From an uncultured bacterium (lineage in GTDB: Bacteria > Planctomycetota > Planctomycetia > Pirellulales > UBA1268): a stretch of 5,164 bases of DNA. The notes under the pieces are model-generated. The model was not told the DNA's origin. It saw only the letters and a program-made list of their open reading frames with translations, and searched no databases. The DNA is taken from the NCBI GenBank assembly GCA_937959175.1, contig CALGAS010000546.1:1-5164 (forward strand), in the 5' to 3' direction. The position numbers and the translations under genes were made by a program. Shown here in pieces: positions 1 through 5,160 of the stretch. Each line of letters opens with the position of its first letter. Position 1 is the stretch's first letter.

Positions 1-1300
1 GGCCAAGAGCGTGATCTTCCTGTTCATGTACGGGGGCCCGAGCCACGTCGACACCTTCGACTACAAGCCCGCGCTCTACCCGCTCGACGGCAAGACGATT
101 CCCGTCAAGACGAAGGGGCGGGGAGGTGAACGGAACGAGGGGCGGGTGGTCGGCCCGAAGTGGAACTTCAAGCAGTACGGTCAGTGCGGCAAGTGGGTCA
201 GCGATCTGTTCCCGAACGTCGGCCGCCACGTCGACAAGATCGCCTTCCTCCATTCGATGACCGCCGACTCGCCGATCCACGGCTCGGCGATGCTCCAGAT
301 GAACTCGGGCAAGATCCAGTCGGGGGCCCCCTGCCTCGGCTCCTGGGTCAACTACGGCCTCGGCAGCGTCAACGACAACCTGCCCGGCTTCGTCGTGATG
401 CTCGATCCGACCGGCGGCCCGATCTCGGGTGCCAAAAACTGGTCGAGCGGCTACATGCCGGCCACCTACCAGGGCACGATCCTCAGGAGCAAGGGAGCCC
501 CGATCCTCGACCTTGCCCCGCCCGACGACATGCCGCTGGAGGCCCAGCGGGCGATGCTCGACGCGCTCCGGGAGGCCAACACCGCCCACCTGCTCTCCCG
601 CGGCGACAATAGCGAACTCGCCGCCCGGATCGCCTCCTACGAGCTGGCCTGGAAGATGCAGGAGCACGCCCCGGAGGCGGTCGACCTGGCAAGCGAGACC
701 GAGGAGACGACGCGGCTCTACGGCCTCGACAACCCCCGCACGGCCGACTTCGGCCGTCGCTGCCTGCTGGCCCGGCGGCTGGTCGAGCGGGGCGTGCGGT
801 TCATCCAGCTCTATTCCGGCGGCGCCCACAACGACGACAACTGGGACGCCCACGGCGACCTCGAGAAGAACCACAACTTCCATGCCGGCAACACCGACCG
901 GCCAGTGGCGGCCCTGCTCGAGGACCTCGACCGCCGTGGCCTCTTGGACGAGACGCTCGTGATCTGGGGGGGCGAGTTTGGCCGGCAGCCGACCGCCGAA
1001 TACGCCAAGGGCACCGGCCGAGACCACAATGCCTACGGATTCACGATGTGGATGGCGGGCGGCGGCATCAAGGGGGGCGTGAGCGTGGGTGAGACCGACG
1101 AGCTCGGTTCGGCCGCGATCTCGCCGGGTCCACGCCACGGCACCGGCGACAAGCCCGGCTTCCACGTTAAGCGGCTCCACGCCACGGTGCTGCACCTGCT
1201 CGGCCTCGACCCCAACCGACTGGCCTACTTCTTCGGCGGCCTCGACCAGAAGCTCGTCGGCGTCGAGCACGTCGAGCCGATCACCGAGGTGCTGGCCTGA
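1..1300 (+). CDS. DUF1501 family protein (alkaline phosphatase/sulfatase-like fold), 5'-truncated by the window edge
   Basis: The reading frame is open from base 2 (Ala-Lys-Ser, then a GTG at 11 read as Val) to the TGA at 1298-1300, giving 432 visible residues. The true start is upstream: family members usually carry a Tat-type signal and a short lead before the AKSVIFLFM strand, so roughly 50-80 residues are probably missing. Numbering from the codon at base 11, family marks are GGPSHVDTFD (8-17), HSMTADSPIHG (81-91), NWDAHGDLEKNH (277-288), WGGEFGR (319-325) and GTGRDHNAYGFTMWMAGGG (334-352). The DH of GRDHN and the DxH of WDAH are plausible metal ligands by analogy with the alkaline phosphatase superfamily. 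The biochemical function of DUF1501 is unknown; in planctomycetes these genes often sit beside DUF1549/DUF1553 cytochrome-like genes, but none is in view. The family call is firm, and any enzymatic role is inference. Its 3' end overlaps the convergent neighbour by 20 bp. Confidence 0.93.
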   Translation, partial: AKSVIFLFMYGGPSHVDTFDYKPALYPLDGKTIPVKTKGRGGERNEGRVVGPKWNFKQYGQCGKWVSDLFPNVGRHVDKIAFLHSMTADSPIHGSAMLQMNSGKIQSGAPCLGSWVNYGLGSVNDNLPGFVVMLDPTGGPISGAKNWSSGYMPATYQGTILRSKGAPILDLAPPDDMPLEAQRAMLDALREANTAHLLSRGDNSELAARIASYELAWKMQEHAPEAVDLASETEETTRLYGLDNPRTADFGRRCLLARRLVERGVRFIQLYSGGAHNDDNWDAHGDLEKNHNFHAGNTDRPVAALLEDLDRRGLLDETLVIWGGEFGRQPTAEYAKGTGRDHNAYGFTMWMAGGGIKGGVSVGETDELGSAAISPGPRHGTGDKPGFHVKRLHATVLHLLGLDPNRLAYFFGGLDQKLVGVEHVEPITEVLA

Positions 1301-2927
1301 CCGCCAGCCGCAGGCCGACGTCGTCGTTGCCTTCGGCCGGCTCGATCCCGGCCGGCGGCGGCCCGCCGTCGTCCTCGCCGTCGGGGCCGACGGAGTAGAC
1401 GAGCCACGCTTCGTCGCCGGTCTTCACGGTGAGTGAGCCCTGTTCGCGAAACGGGTCGGCAGGCACCGCAAGCAGCCATTCCGGCACGAGCGAATCGGCG
1501 GTCGCCGGCAGTTCACCCGTCGCGAGCCGGGCCCGGCTGGCGGCCAGCAACACCTCGGCAGCCCGGTGGGCGGCCCGGGAGCGGAGCTGGACATCCAGCA
1601 CCCGGCCGAGGGCCGGGGCGATCAGCCGCGTGAAGATGCCCGGCTGCGTCTCGACCAGGTCTTGCTCGATCGCCTCGGCCCGGCGGTGGATCGCCATGGC
1701 ATCCGCCCCCGGCTGGGCCGCCTGCTCCGCCAGTGCCTGAAACTCCTTCATCAGACTCCGGTAGGCGGCCAGATCGCCCGGCAGCAGGAAGCAGCGAAAC
1801 AGCACCGCCAGTGGATTACTGGCCGACACGAAGGTTGGCCAGCCCGGCTCACCTCCGGCGATCTCCCGGGGATCAAGGCCGTCGGCAAGCAAGGCGAACT
1901 GAGCGAGCCCGAAGGCCTCCTCGCCGAGGAACTGCCGGTCGAACGAGATCGATCCGCGGACAAAGTCGCCGAGGGCCGGCTCGTCGACCGCGGCGGCATC
2001 CCGCGGAGTGATCCTCGGAAGGACCGCGGCCAGGGTCTCCAGGGCGATGCCGTCGATCGCGTTTCCGACGAGGCCCGATATGACAATCGGCTCGGCGGCA
2101 AAATGCCTCGCCATCCGGTGGAGCCGCACCACGTCGGCCAGAGCCGCGGCCCCCTCGCCGACGGCCGCCTCGCGGCGGGCGGCGAGCGCGAGCAGCCGGG
2201 CGGCCTGTCGCATCGACTGGATCTCCGGCAGCAGCATGTCGATTCTCGGCCGCGACCAATCGCGGGGGAACCGGCAGCCGGGCCGGTCGGCGGCCCGCCG
2301 GAGCAGCTCGAGCGTGGCCGCCTGTCGGGTGAGCAGGTCGGTGACGGCGGGGGCGGAGAGATTCGCGGCTGCCACGTTGACCAGGGGCGATTCCTCGGCG
2401 GCGATCTGGTCGTCGGCTGCAAGCTGCTCGAAGACCTGGCGGTAGAGCGGCACGGCGTCGTCGTCGACCGGCACCGGCGGAGGCACGATCGACTGCATCA
2501 CCGCTACCGCCTCGGCCCGAGCCGCCCGGGCCTCGGCCCGCACGGCGTTGTCGATGAAGAGGAGCGTGCCGGCCGCGACCGCCTTGGCCACAACAAACAT
2601 CGCTGCCAGGCCCACCAGCGGCCAGGTCGCAGCGGCAGGGGCGGCCCGCGGGGCGAGGCCCGCCACCGCGATCCATACGCCCCCGATAGCCGCCGCGATC
2701 ATTGCGGTGAGCGTGGGAGCGAACCAGTTCGTCTCGAATCCGAGGGCCGCCAGCCAGCCCGTGATCCAGGCCCACGGGGCCACCGCCAGCGGAGGCACCA
2801 TCACTGCCACTACGACGAGCAGCCACCGGATCCAGCCGGGACGGGTGCGGGCCGCGGCGGCCGTGAAGGCCGCCGACCAGAGCAGGCAGGCGGCCACGAC
2901 GGCGAGGTAGAAGAAGAGGTATCCCAT
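1281..2927 (-). CDS. Conserved hypothetical multi-pass membrane protein, 548 aa, with a pseudopilin-like C-terminal tail
   Basis: No known function is recognised. The ATG (complement of 2925-2927) is preceded 8 nt upstream by GGGAGA on the minus strand (complement of 2936-2941), a good ribosome binding site. The N-terminal 125 residues hold about four hydrophobic spans (near 3-25, 34-62, 68-92 and 101-125), followed by an Ala/Arg/Glu-rich linker (about 128-145). A soluble, largely helical region of about 420 residues follows, rich in Ala, Leu, Arg and Asp, with no catalytic motif that I can name. The C-terminus has LPATADSLVP (473-482), VPADPF (488-493) and YSVGPDGEDDGG (511-522). This resembles the calcium-binding end of GspG-type pseudopilins (DPWG ... 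YSxGPDG) and, from memory, the end of many planctomycete hypothetical proteins. The final NDDVGLRL also fits that tail, which supports the frame down to the stop. A 513-residue open frame on the opposite strand is Arg/Gly-rich and lacks domain signs, so this strand is preferred. Confidence 0.82.
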   Translation of the reverse strand: MGYLFFYLAVVAACLLWSAAFTAAAARTRPGWIRWLLVVVAVMVPPLAVAPWAWITGWLAALGFETNWFAPTLTAMIAAAIGGVWIAVAGLAPRAAPAAATWPLVGLAAMFVVAKAVAAGTLLFIDNAVRAEARAARAEAVAVMQSIVPPPVPVDDDAVPLYRQVFEQLAADDQIAAEESPLVNVAAANLSAPAVTDLLTRQAATLELLRRAADRPGCRFPRDWSRPRIDMLLPEIQSMRQAARLLALAARREAAVGEGAAALADVVRLHRMARHFAAEPIVISGLVGNAIDGIALETLAAVLPRITPRDAAAVDEPALGDFVRGSISFDRQFLGEEAFGLAQFALLADGLDPREIAGGEPGWPTFVSASNPLAVLFRCFLLPGDLAAYRSLMKEFQALAEQAAQPGADAMAIHRRAEAIEQDLVETQPGIFTRLIAPALGRVLDVQLRSRAAHRAAEVLLAASRARLATGELPATADSLVPEWLLAVPADPFREQGSLTVKTGDEAWLVYSVGPDGEDDGGPPPAGIEPAEGNDDVGLRLAVRPAPR

Positions 2928-2954
2928 CGCAGAGTTCTCCCGGACGGAGGGTTC

Positions 2955-2979
2955 GCCAGTGGTCCCAATCCACTCTGGC
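2955..2979. repeat. Imperfect inverted repeat (5+3 bp stem with a 2-nt bulge)
   Basis: GCCAGTGG (2955-2962) faces CCACTCTGGC (2970-2979) across the 7-nt loop TCCCAAT. AGTGG/CCACT pair perfectly. The outer GCC pairs with GGC after skipping the CT at 2975-2976. It abuts the stronger inverted repeat at 2978-3020 and shares two bases with it. It could be one part of a folded leader or of an operator, but on its own it is weak and could be chance in GC-rich DNA. Confidence 0.35.
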
Positions 2980-3020
2980 CGGAGACTCCCCGCAACCCTA
3001 TTCTAAAGGGAGTCTCTGGC
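2978..3020. repeat. 13-bp inverted repeat with 17-bp spacer upstream of the sulfite reductase
   Basis: The left arm GCCGGAGACTCCC (2978-2990) and right arm GGGAGTCTCTGGC (3008-3020) are inverted complements at 12 of 13 positions. The one exception, G2981 against T3017, would be a G-U wobble in plus-strand RNA but an A-C mismatch in minus-strand RNA. The 17-base spacer (2991-3007) is AT-richer and contains the TATTCT/TAGAAT hexamers. Two readings are possible. One is a dyad operator flanking a promoter element, controlling one or both divergent genes. The other is a stem-loop in the 5' leader of the sulfite reductase mRNA, ending 43 nt before its ATG. No T-run follows, so it is not a standard terminator. 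The structure is seen directly; its role is inference. Confidence 0.6.
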
Positions 3021-3054
3021 ATCACCCGCCGATTCGACAGGCTGCCGCTTCCGC

Positions 3055-3058
3055 AGGA
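3055..3058 (+). promoter_or_regulatory. Ribosome binding site of the sulfite reductase gene
   Basis: AGGA lies 5 nt before the ATG at 3064-3066. It is a modest Shine-Dalgarno match, but it supports this start. The protein then reaches conserved family sequence (KESSNYL, residues 23-29) after only about 20 residues, as expected for the family. Confidence 0.55.
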
Positions 3059-3063
3059 ACCTC

Positions 3064-4818
3064 ATGGCCGACACCTCCGCCGATCCCGCCGCCGCCAAGA
3101 CCCCTAAGCCCTCGGCTGTCGAACTGGCCAAGGAGTCCAGCAACTACCTCGTCGGTGACATCCCCCACGAGCTCGCCGACGGTGCCCCCGGCTTCGGCAA
3201 GGCGGCGATCCAGCTGCTCAAGAACCACGGCACCTACCAGCAGGCCGATCGCGACAAGAAGAAGCCGACCCCGGGCGGCAAGAGCGAGAAGCAGATCTCG
3301 TTCATGATCCGCACCTGCGTGCCGGGGGGCAAGCTAACCGCCGAGCAGCTCCTCTCGGCAATCGACATGGGCGACGAGCTCGGCAACGGCACGATCCGGC
3401 TGACCACCCGCCAGGCGACCCAGCATCACGGCGTGGTCAAGGGCGACCTCAAGGCCTTCATGCAGGAGGTGCATGCCAACCGGATGACGACCCTCGCCGC
3501 CTGCGGCGATGTCGAGCGGAACATCATGTGCTGCCCGGCCCCGATCCACGGCGACAGCATCCGCGAGGAGATGCAGGCCAAGGTCGACGAACTCGCCCGC
3601 CACCTCGCCCCCCGGACGCGGGCCTATTACGAGATCTGGCTGACCGATCCCGACACGGGCGAGAAGACGCGGGCCGCCGGCGGACCCGAGGTGATCGAGC
3701 CGATCTACGGCCCCACCTACCTGCCGCGGAAGTTCAAGACCGCCTTCGCCCTGCCTGAAGACAACTGCGTCGACATCTACGCCAACGACCTCGGCTTCCT
3801 CGTCGTCCACGAAGAGGGCCGGATCATCGGCTACAACGTCCTGGCCGGCGGCGGGATGGGGGTGACGCCCAGCGCCGCCAAGACGTTTCCAGCGCTTGCC
3901 AAGCGGCTCGGCTTCGTGCCGCCCGAGGATGTCTGCGGGATCGCCGAGGCGATCGTCAAGGTGCAGCGGGACTACGGCAACCGCTCCGACCGCAAGGTCG
4001 CCCGGCTGAAGTACACGATCCACACGATGGGCCTGGAGGCCTTCCGGGCCAAGGTCGAGGAGTATTTCGGCAAGCCGCTGGCCCCCTGCCACCCGGCCGA
4101 TGTCCACGGCTTCGACGACCACATCGGCTGGTTCCCGCAGGGTGACGGGAAGTATTTCTACGGCCTCAACGTCGAGAACGGCCGGATCCATGACGCCGGC
4201 GAGTTCCGGCTCAAGACCGCCCTTCGCCGAATCCTGCGCGACATCAAGCCCGGCGTGCGGATCACCGCCCACCAGAGCCTGCTGTTCACCGATCTGGTGA
4301 TCACCGATCGGGAGCGGATCGCCGAGATTCTCCACGAGCACGGCGTCAAAACCTCGGAAGAGATCTCGACCCTCCGCCGCTGGAGCATGGCCTGCGTCGC
4401 CCTGCCAACCTGCGGCCTGGCGGTGGCCGAGAGCGAGCGGGTGTTGCCCGGGTTGATCGACACGCTCGAGCCGGAAGTCGCCAAGCTCGGCCTCTCGCAG
4501 GATGCCTTCACGCTCCGGATGACCGGCTGCCCCAACGCCTGCGCCCGCCCCTACAACGCCGACATCGGCATCGTCGGCCGGACCGCCGGCAAGTACACGC
4601 TCTTCCTGGGCGGCCGGCTGCTGGGCGACCGGCTCAACGAGCAATACAAGGACGTCGTGCCGTTCGAACATCTCTGCCGCGAAATCACGGCGGTGCTCGC
4701 CTGCTACAAGGCCGAGCGGAGCACCGACGAGACGCTCGGCGACTTCTGCCACCGCAAGGGCGTGGCCAACGTCCGCACCTGGGCCGACGAGTGGCTCGCC
4801 GGGGCCCGCGGCGGGTAA
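3064..4818 (+). CDS. cysI: Sulfite reductase hemoprotein (siroheme/[4Fe-4S]), CysI/Sir family
   Basis: This is a cytoplasmic enzyme that reduces sulfite to sulfide with six electrons in assimilatory sulfur metabolism. At 584 aa it is close to the 570 aa of E. coli CysI. The siroheme/cluster cysteines are C444 and C450 (C-x5-C in CVALPTC) and C489 and C493 (C-x3-C in TGCPNAC). The 39-residue gap between the pairs equals that of E. coli, and C493 should bridge cluster and siroheme. The sulfite-binding basic residues also align: R83 (MIRTCVPGG), R152 (VERNIMC), and K223/K225 (TYLPRKFK). Two nitrite/sulfite reductase ferredoxin-like halves are visible, around 75-140 and 355-420, each followed by a siroheme-binding domain. 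The first 20 residues are an Ala/Pro-rich lead without a signal peptide. The electron donor is unclear: QGDGKYFYGLNVENGRI (359-375) and CARPYNA recall ferredoxin-dependent Sir, while SMACVALPTC recalls NADPH-type CysI. No cysJ is in view. C-PNA-C has Ala where PNG is usual. A tandem terminator-like repeat starts right after the TAA. Confidence 0.95.
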   Translation: MADTSADPAAAKTPKPSAVELAKESSNYLVGDIPHELADGAPGFGKAAIQLLKNHGTYQQADRDKKKPTPGGKSEKQISFMIRTCVPGGKLTAEQLLSAIDMGDELGNGTIRLTTRQATQHHGVVKGDLKAFMQEVHANRMTTLAACGDVERNIMCCPAPIHGDSIREEMQAKVDELARHLAPRTRAYYEIWLTDPDTGEKTRAAGGPEVIEPIYGPTYLPRKFKTAFALPEDNCVDIYANDLGFLVVHEEGRIIGYNVLAGGGMGVTPSAAKTFPALAKRLGFVPPEDVCGIAEAIVKVQRDYGNRSDRKVARLKYTIHTMGLEAFRAKVEEYFGKPLAPCHPADVHGFDDHIGWFPQGDGKYFYGLNVENGRIHDAGEFRLKTALRRILRDIKPGVRITAHQSLLFTDLVITDRERIAEILHEHGVKTSEEISTLRRWSMACVALPTCGLAVAESERVLPGLIDTLEPEVAKLGLSQDAFTLRMTGCPNACARPYNADIGIVGRTAGKYTLFLGGRLLGDRLNEQYKDVVPFEHLCREITAVLACYKAERSTDETLGDFCHRKGVANVRTWADEWLAGARGG

Positions 4819-4861
4819 GGGGACTGGCTCAGAGCGCAGCGAGGTGCCTGTACCCCTTTTT
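4819..4861 (+). terminator. Probable intrinsic terminator of the sulfite reductase gene
   Basis: A G-rich/C-rich stem (closing GGGG:CCCC) is followed directly by five T residues, directly downstream of the stop codon and on the coding strand. The stem is interrupted by a bulged A (4852) and a T-T mismatch (4825/4849), and the apical part is loose, so efficiency is uncertain. The second copy (stem 4867-4904, T-tract 4905-4909) would act as a back-up. There is no matching A-tract on the left side, so the signal points one way only. Confidence 0.6.
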
Positions 4862-4866
4862 CTTGA
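4819..4866 (+). repeat. 48-bp stem-loop/T-tract repeat, copy 1
   Basis: This is the first of two head-to-tail copies with a 48-bp period. It starts on the base after the sulfite reductase TAA. GGGG (4819-4822) pairs with CCCC (4853-4856), AC with GT, and GGC (4826-4828) with GCC (4846-4848), around a GAGCGCAGCGAG-like centre. TTTTT follows at 4857-4861. It differs from copy 2 at three positions: A4831/G4879, C4837/A4885 and A4866/G4914. The GGGGACTGGCTC...GGTGCCTG..CCCC format resembles REP-like interspersed palindromes that I recall from planctomycete genomes; that family link is from memory and unchecked. Confidence 0.85.
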
Positions 4867-4914
4867 GGGGACTGGCTCGGAGCGAAGCGAGGTGCCTGTA
4901 CCCCTTTTTCTTGG
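4867..4914 (+). repeat. 48-bp stem-loop/T-tract repeat, copy 2
   Basis: This copy matches copy 1 at 45 of 48 positions and follows it without a gap. GGGG (4867-4870) pairs with CCCC (4901-4904), and the T-tract is 4905-4909. The centre reads CTCGGAGCGAAGCGAG, whose CTCG/CGAG ends can pair, giving a slightly more regular hairpin than copy 1. The copies most likely arose by tandem duplication or by two insertions at the same site. Confidence 0.85.
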
Positions 4915-5025
4915 CGGGTCGGATGAAGTCCCGTTGTTGAATCGGTGGTGATCGCGTTTTGGGCCGGTTGGTTGCGAACGTTTGCCGGGGCTTCCGGGGA
5001 CCGGGAAGGCCCAACGGCCCGCCGT
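4915..5025. other. Non-coding spacer with a weak stem-loop
   Basis: I see no credible gene on either strand. The stretch begins with an AT-richer part (about 4920-4965) and becomes GC-rich. GGGCTTCC (4988-4995) can pair with GGAAGGCCC (5004-5012) with one bulged G. Alternatively, GGGGAC (4996-5001) can pair with GTCCCC (5024-5029), but this would compete with the hairpin at 5026-5047. No promoter or RNA gene could be identified. Confidence 0.4.
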
Positions 5026-5047
5026 CCCCCCGGCTCACGCCGGGGGG
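5026..5047. repeat. Perfect 9-bp GC hairpin (palindromic element), terminator-like
   Basis: CCCCCCGGC (5026-5034) and GCCGGGGGG (5039-5047) are exact inverted complements around the 4-nt loop TCAC. CTTCTATTGTG follows, which is only moderately T-rich, so termination on the plus strand is possible but not typical. The CCCCCGGCTCACGCCGGGGG core resembles a short palindrome that I recall as very abundant between genes in planctomycete genomes; this is from memory and not verified here. It may be an interspersed repeat or a transcription end signal. Confidence 0.7.
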
Positions 5048-5070
5048 CTTCTATTGTGTCCACACGCGCA

Positions 5071-5104
5071 CGCGAAAATACGGGTTCGCGAGGGGTGAGC
5101 CCGT
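5071..5104 (+). other. Stem-loop forming segment with two alternative folds
   Basis: ACGGGTTCGC (5080-5089) can pair with GTGAGCCCGT (5095-5104) as a 10-bp stem around GAGGG if G-U pairs are allowed at two positions. Those wobbles exist only in plus-strand RNA. The same bases TTCGCG (5085-5090) can instead pair perfectly with CGCGAA (5071-5076). The folds exclude each other. No known RNA family is recognised, and no transcription start can be placed. Confidence 0.3.
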
Positions 5105-5122
5105 GCCAGTCGAGCCGGCGTT

Positions 5123-5160
5123 GCTGGCGAGCGAAGGCAGGATGCCGAGAGCGAGCCAGC
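5123..5160. other. Nested inverted repeat at the window's right end
   Basis: GCTGGC (5123-5128) faces GCCAGC (5155-5160). Within it, GGCA (5136-5139) faces TGCC (5143-5146) around the loop GGA. The flanks between the two stems are purine-rich (GAGCGAA and GAGAGCGA) and unpaired. The window ends 4 bases later, so the element may continue. No function is assigned. Confidence 0.35.

Larger units (their letters stand above)
2928..3063. promoter_or_regulatory. Divergent intergenic regulatory region between the membrane protein and sulfite reductase genes
   Basis: These 136 bp are the only non-coding space upstream of both divergent genes, so both promoters should lie here or just inside the opposing gene. 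It is locally less GC-rich around 2991-3007. One -10-like hexamer can be read on each strand at the same place: TATTCT at 2999-3004 (+) and TAGAAT as the complement of 3000-3005. Neither has a convincing -35 at the usual spacing (the best plus-strand candidate, TGGCCG at 2976-2981, matches 3 of 6), so no promoter is called with confidence. The region also carries two inverted repeats, listed separately. Confidence 0.45.

Noticed and set aside
1873..2973. 366-residue minus-strand open frame overlapping the membrane protein in another frame
   Set aside because: It is Arg/Gly/Pro-rich low-complexity translation. The overlapping 548-residue frame has membrane spans, a recognisable tail and a good ribosome binding site.
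2976..3004. Sigma-70-like promoter for the sulfite reductase (TGGCCG, 17 bp, TATTCT)
   Set aside because: The -35 matches the consensus at only three of six positions. The -10-like hexamer lies in the loop of an inverted repeat and reads nearly as well on the other strand. It is not strong enough to list as a promoter.
2928..3063. Known sulfur-related riboswitch (SAM type) upstream of the sulfite reductase
   Set aside because: I could not find the conserved junction sequences of SAM riboswitches. Only simple dyads are visible.
1566..3107. 513-residue open frame on the plus strand opposite the membrane protein gene
   Set aside because: Its translation is an Arg/Gly/His/Asp-rich mixture with no domain, no hydrophobic core pattern and no ribosome binding site. 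It also runs across the intergenic region and the sulfite reductase start. It is typical of the antisense frame of a GC-rich gene.
3334..4752. 472-residue open frame on the minus strand inside the sulfite reductase gene
   Set aside because: It lies wholly antisense to a gene with clear cofactor motifs. Its composition (Val/Gly/Ala/Asp/Leu repeats) mirrors the codons of the sense strand.
4819..4914. Two-copy direct repeat considered as a remnant CRISPR array
   Set aside because: The copies are contiguous with no spacer between them, each contains a stem with a T-tract, and no cas gene is present.
4829..5038. 69-residue minus-strand frame with a repeated KKGYRHLA unit
   Set aside because: It is another frame through the same tandem 48-bp repeat, with no independent sign of coding.
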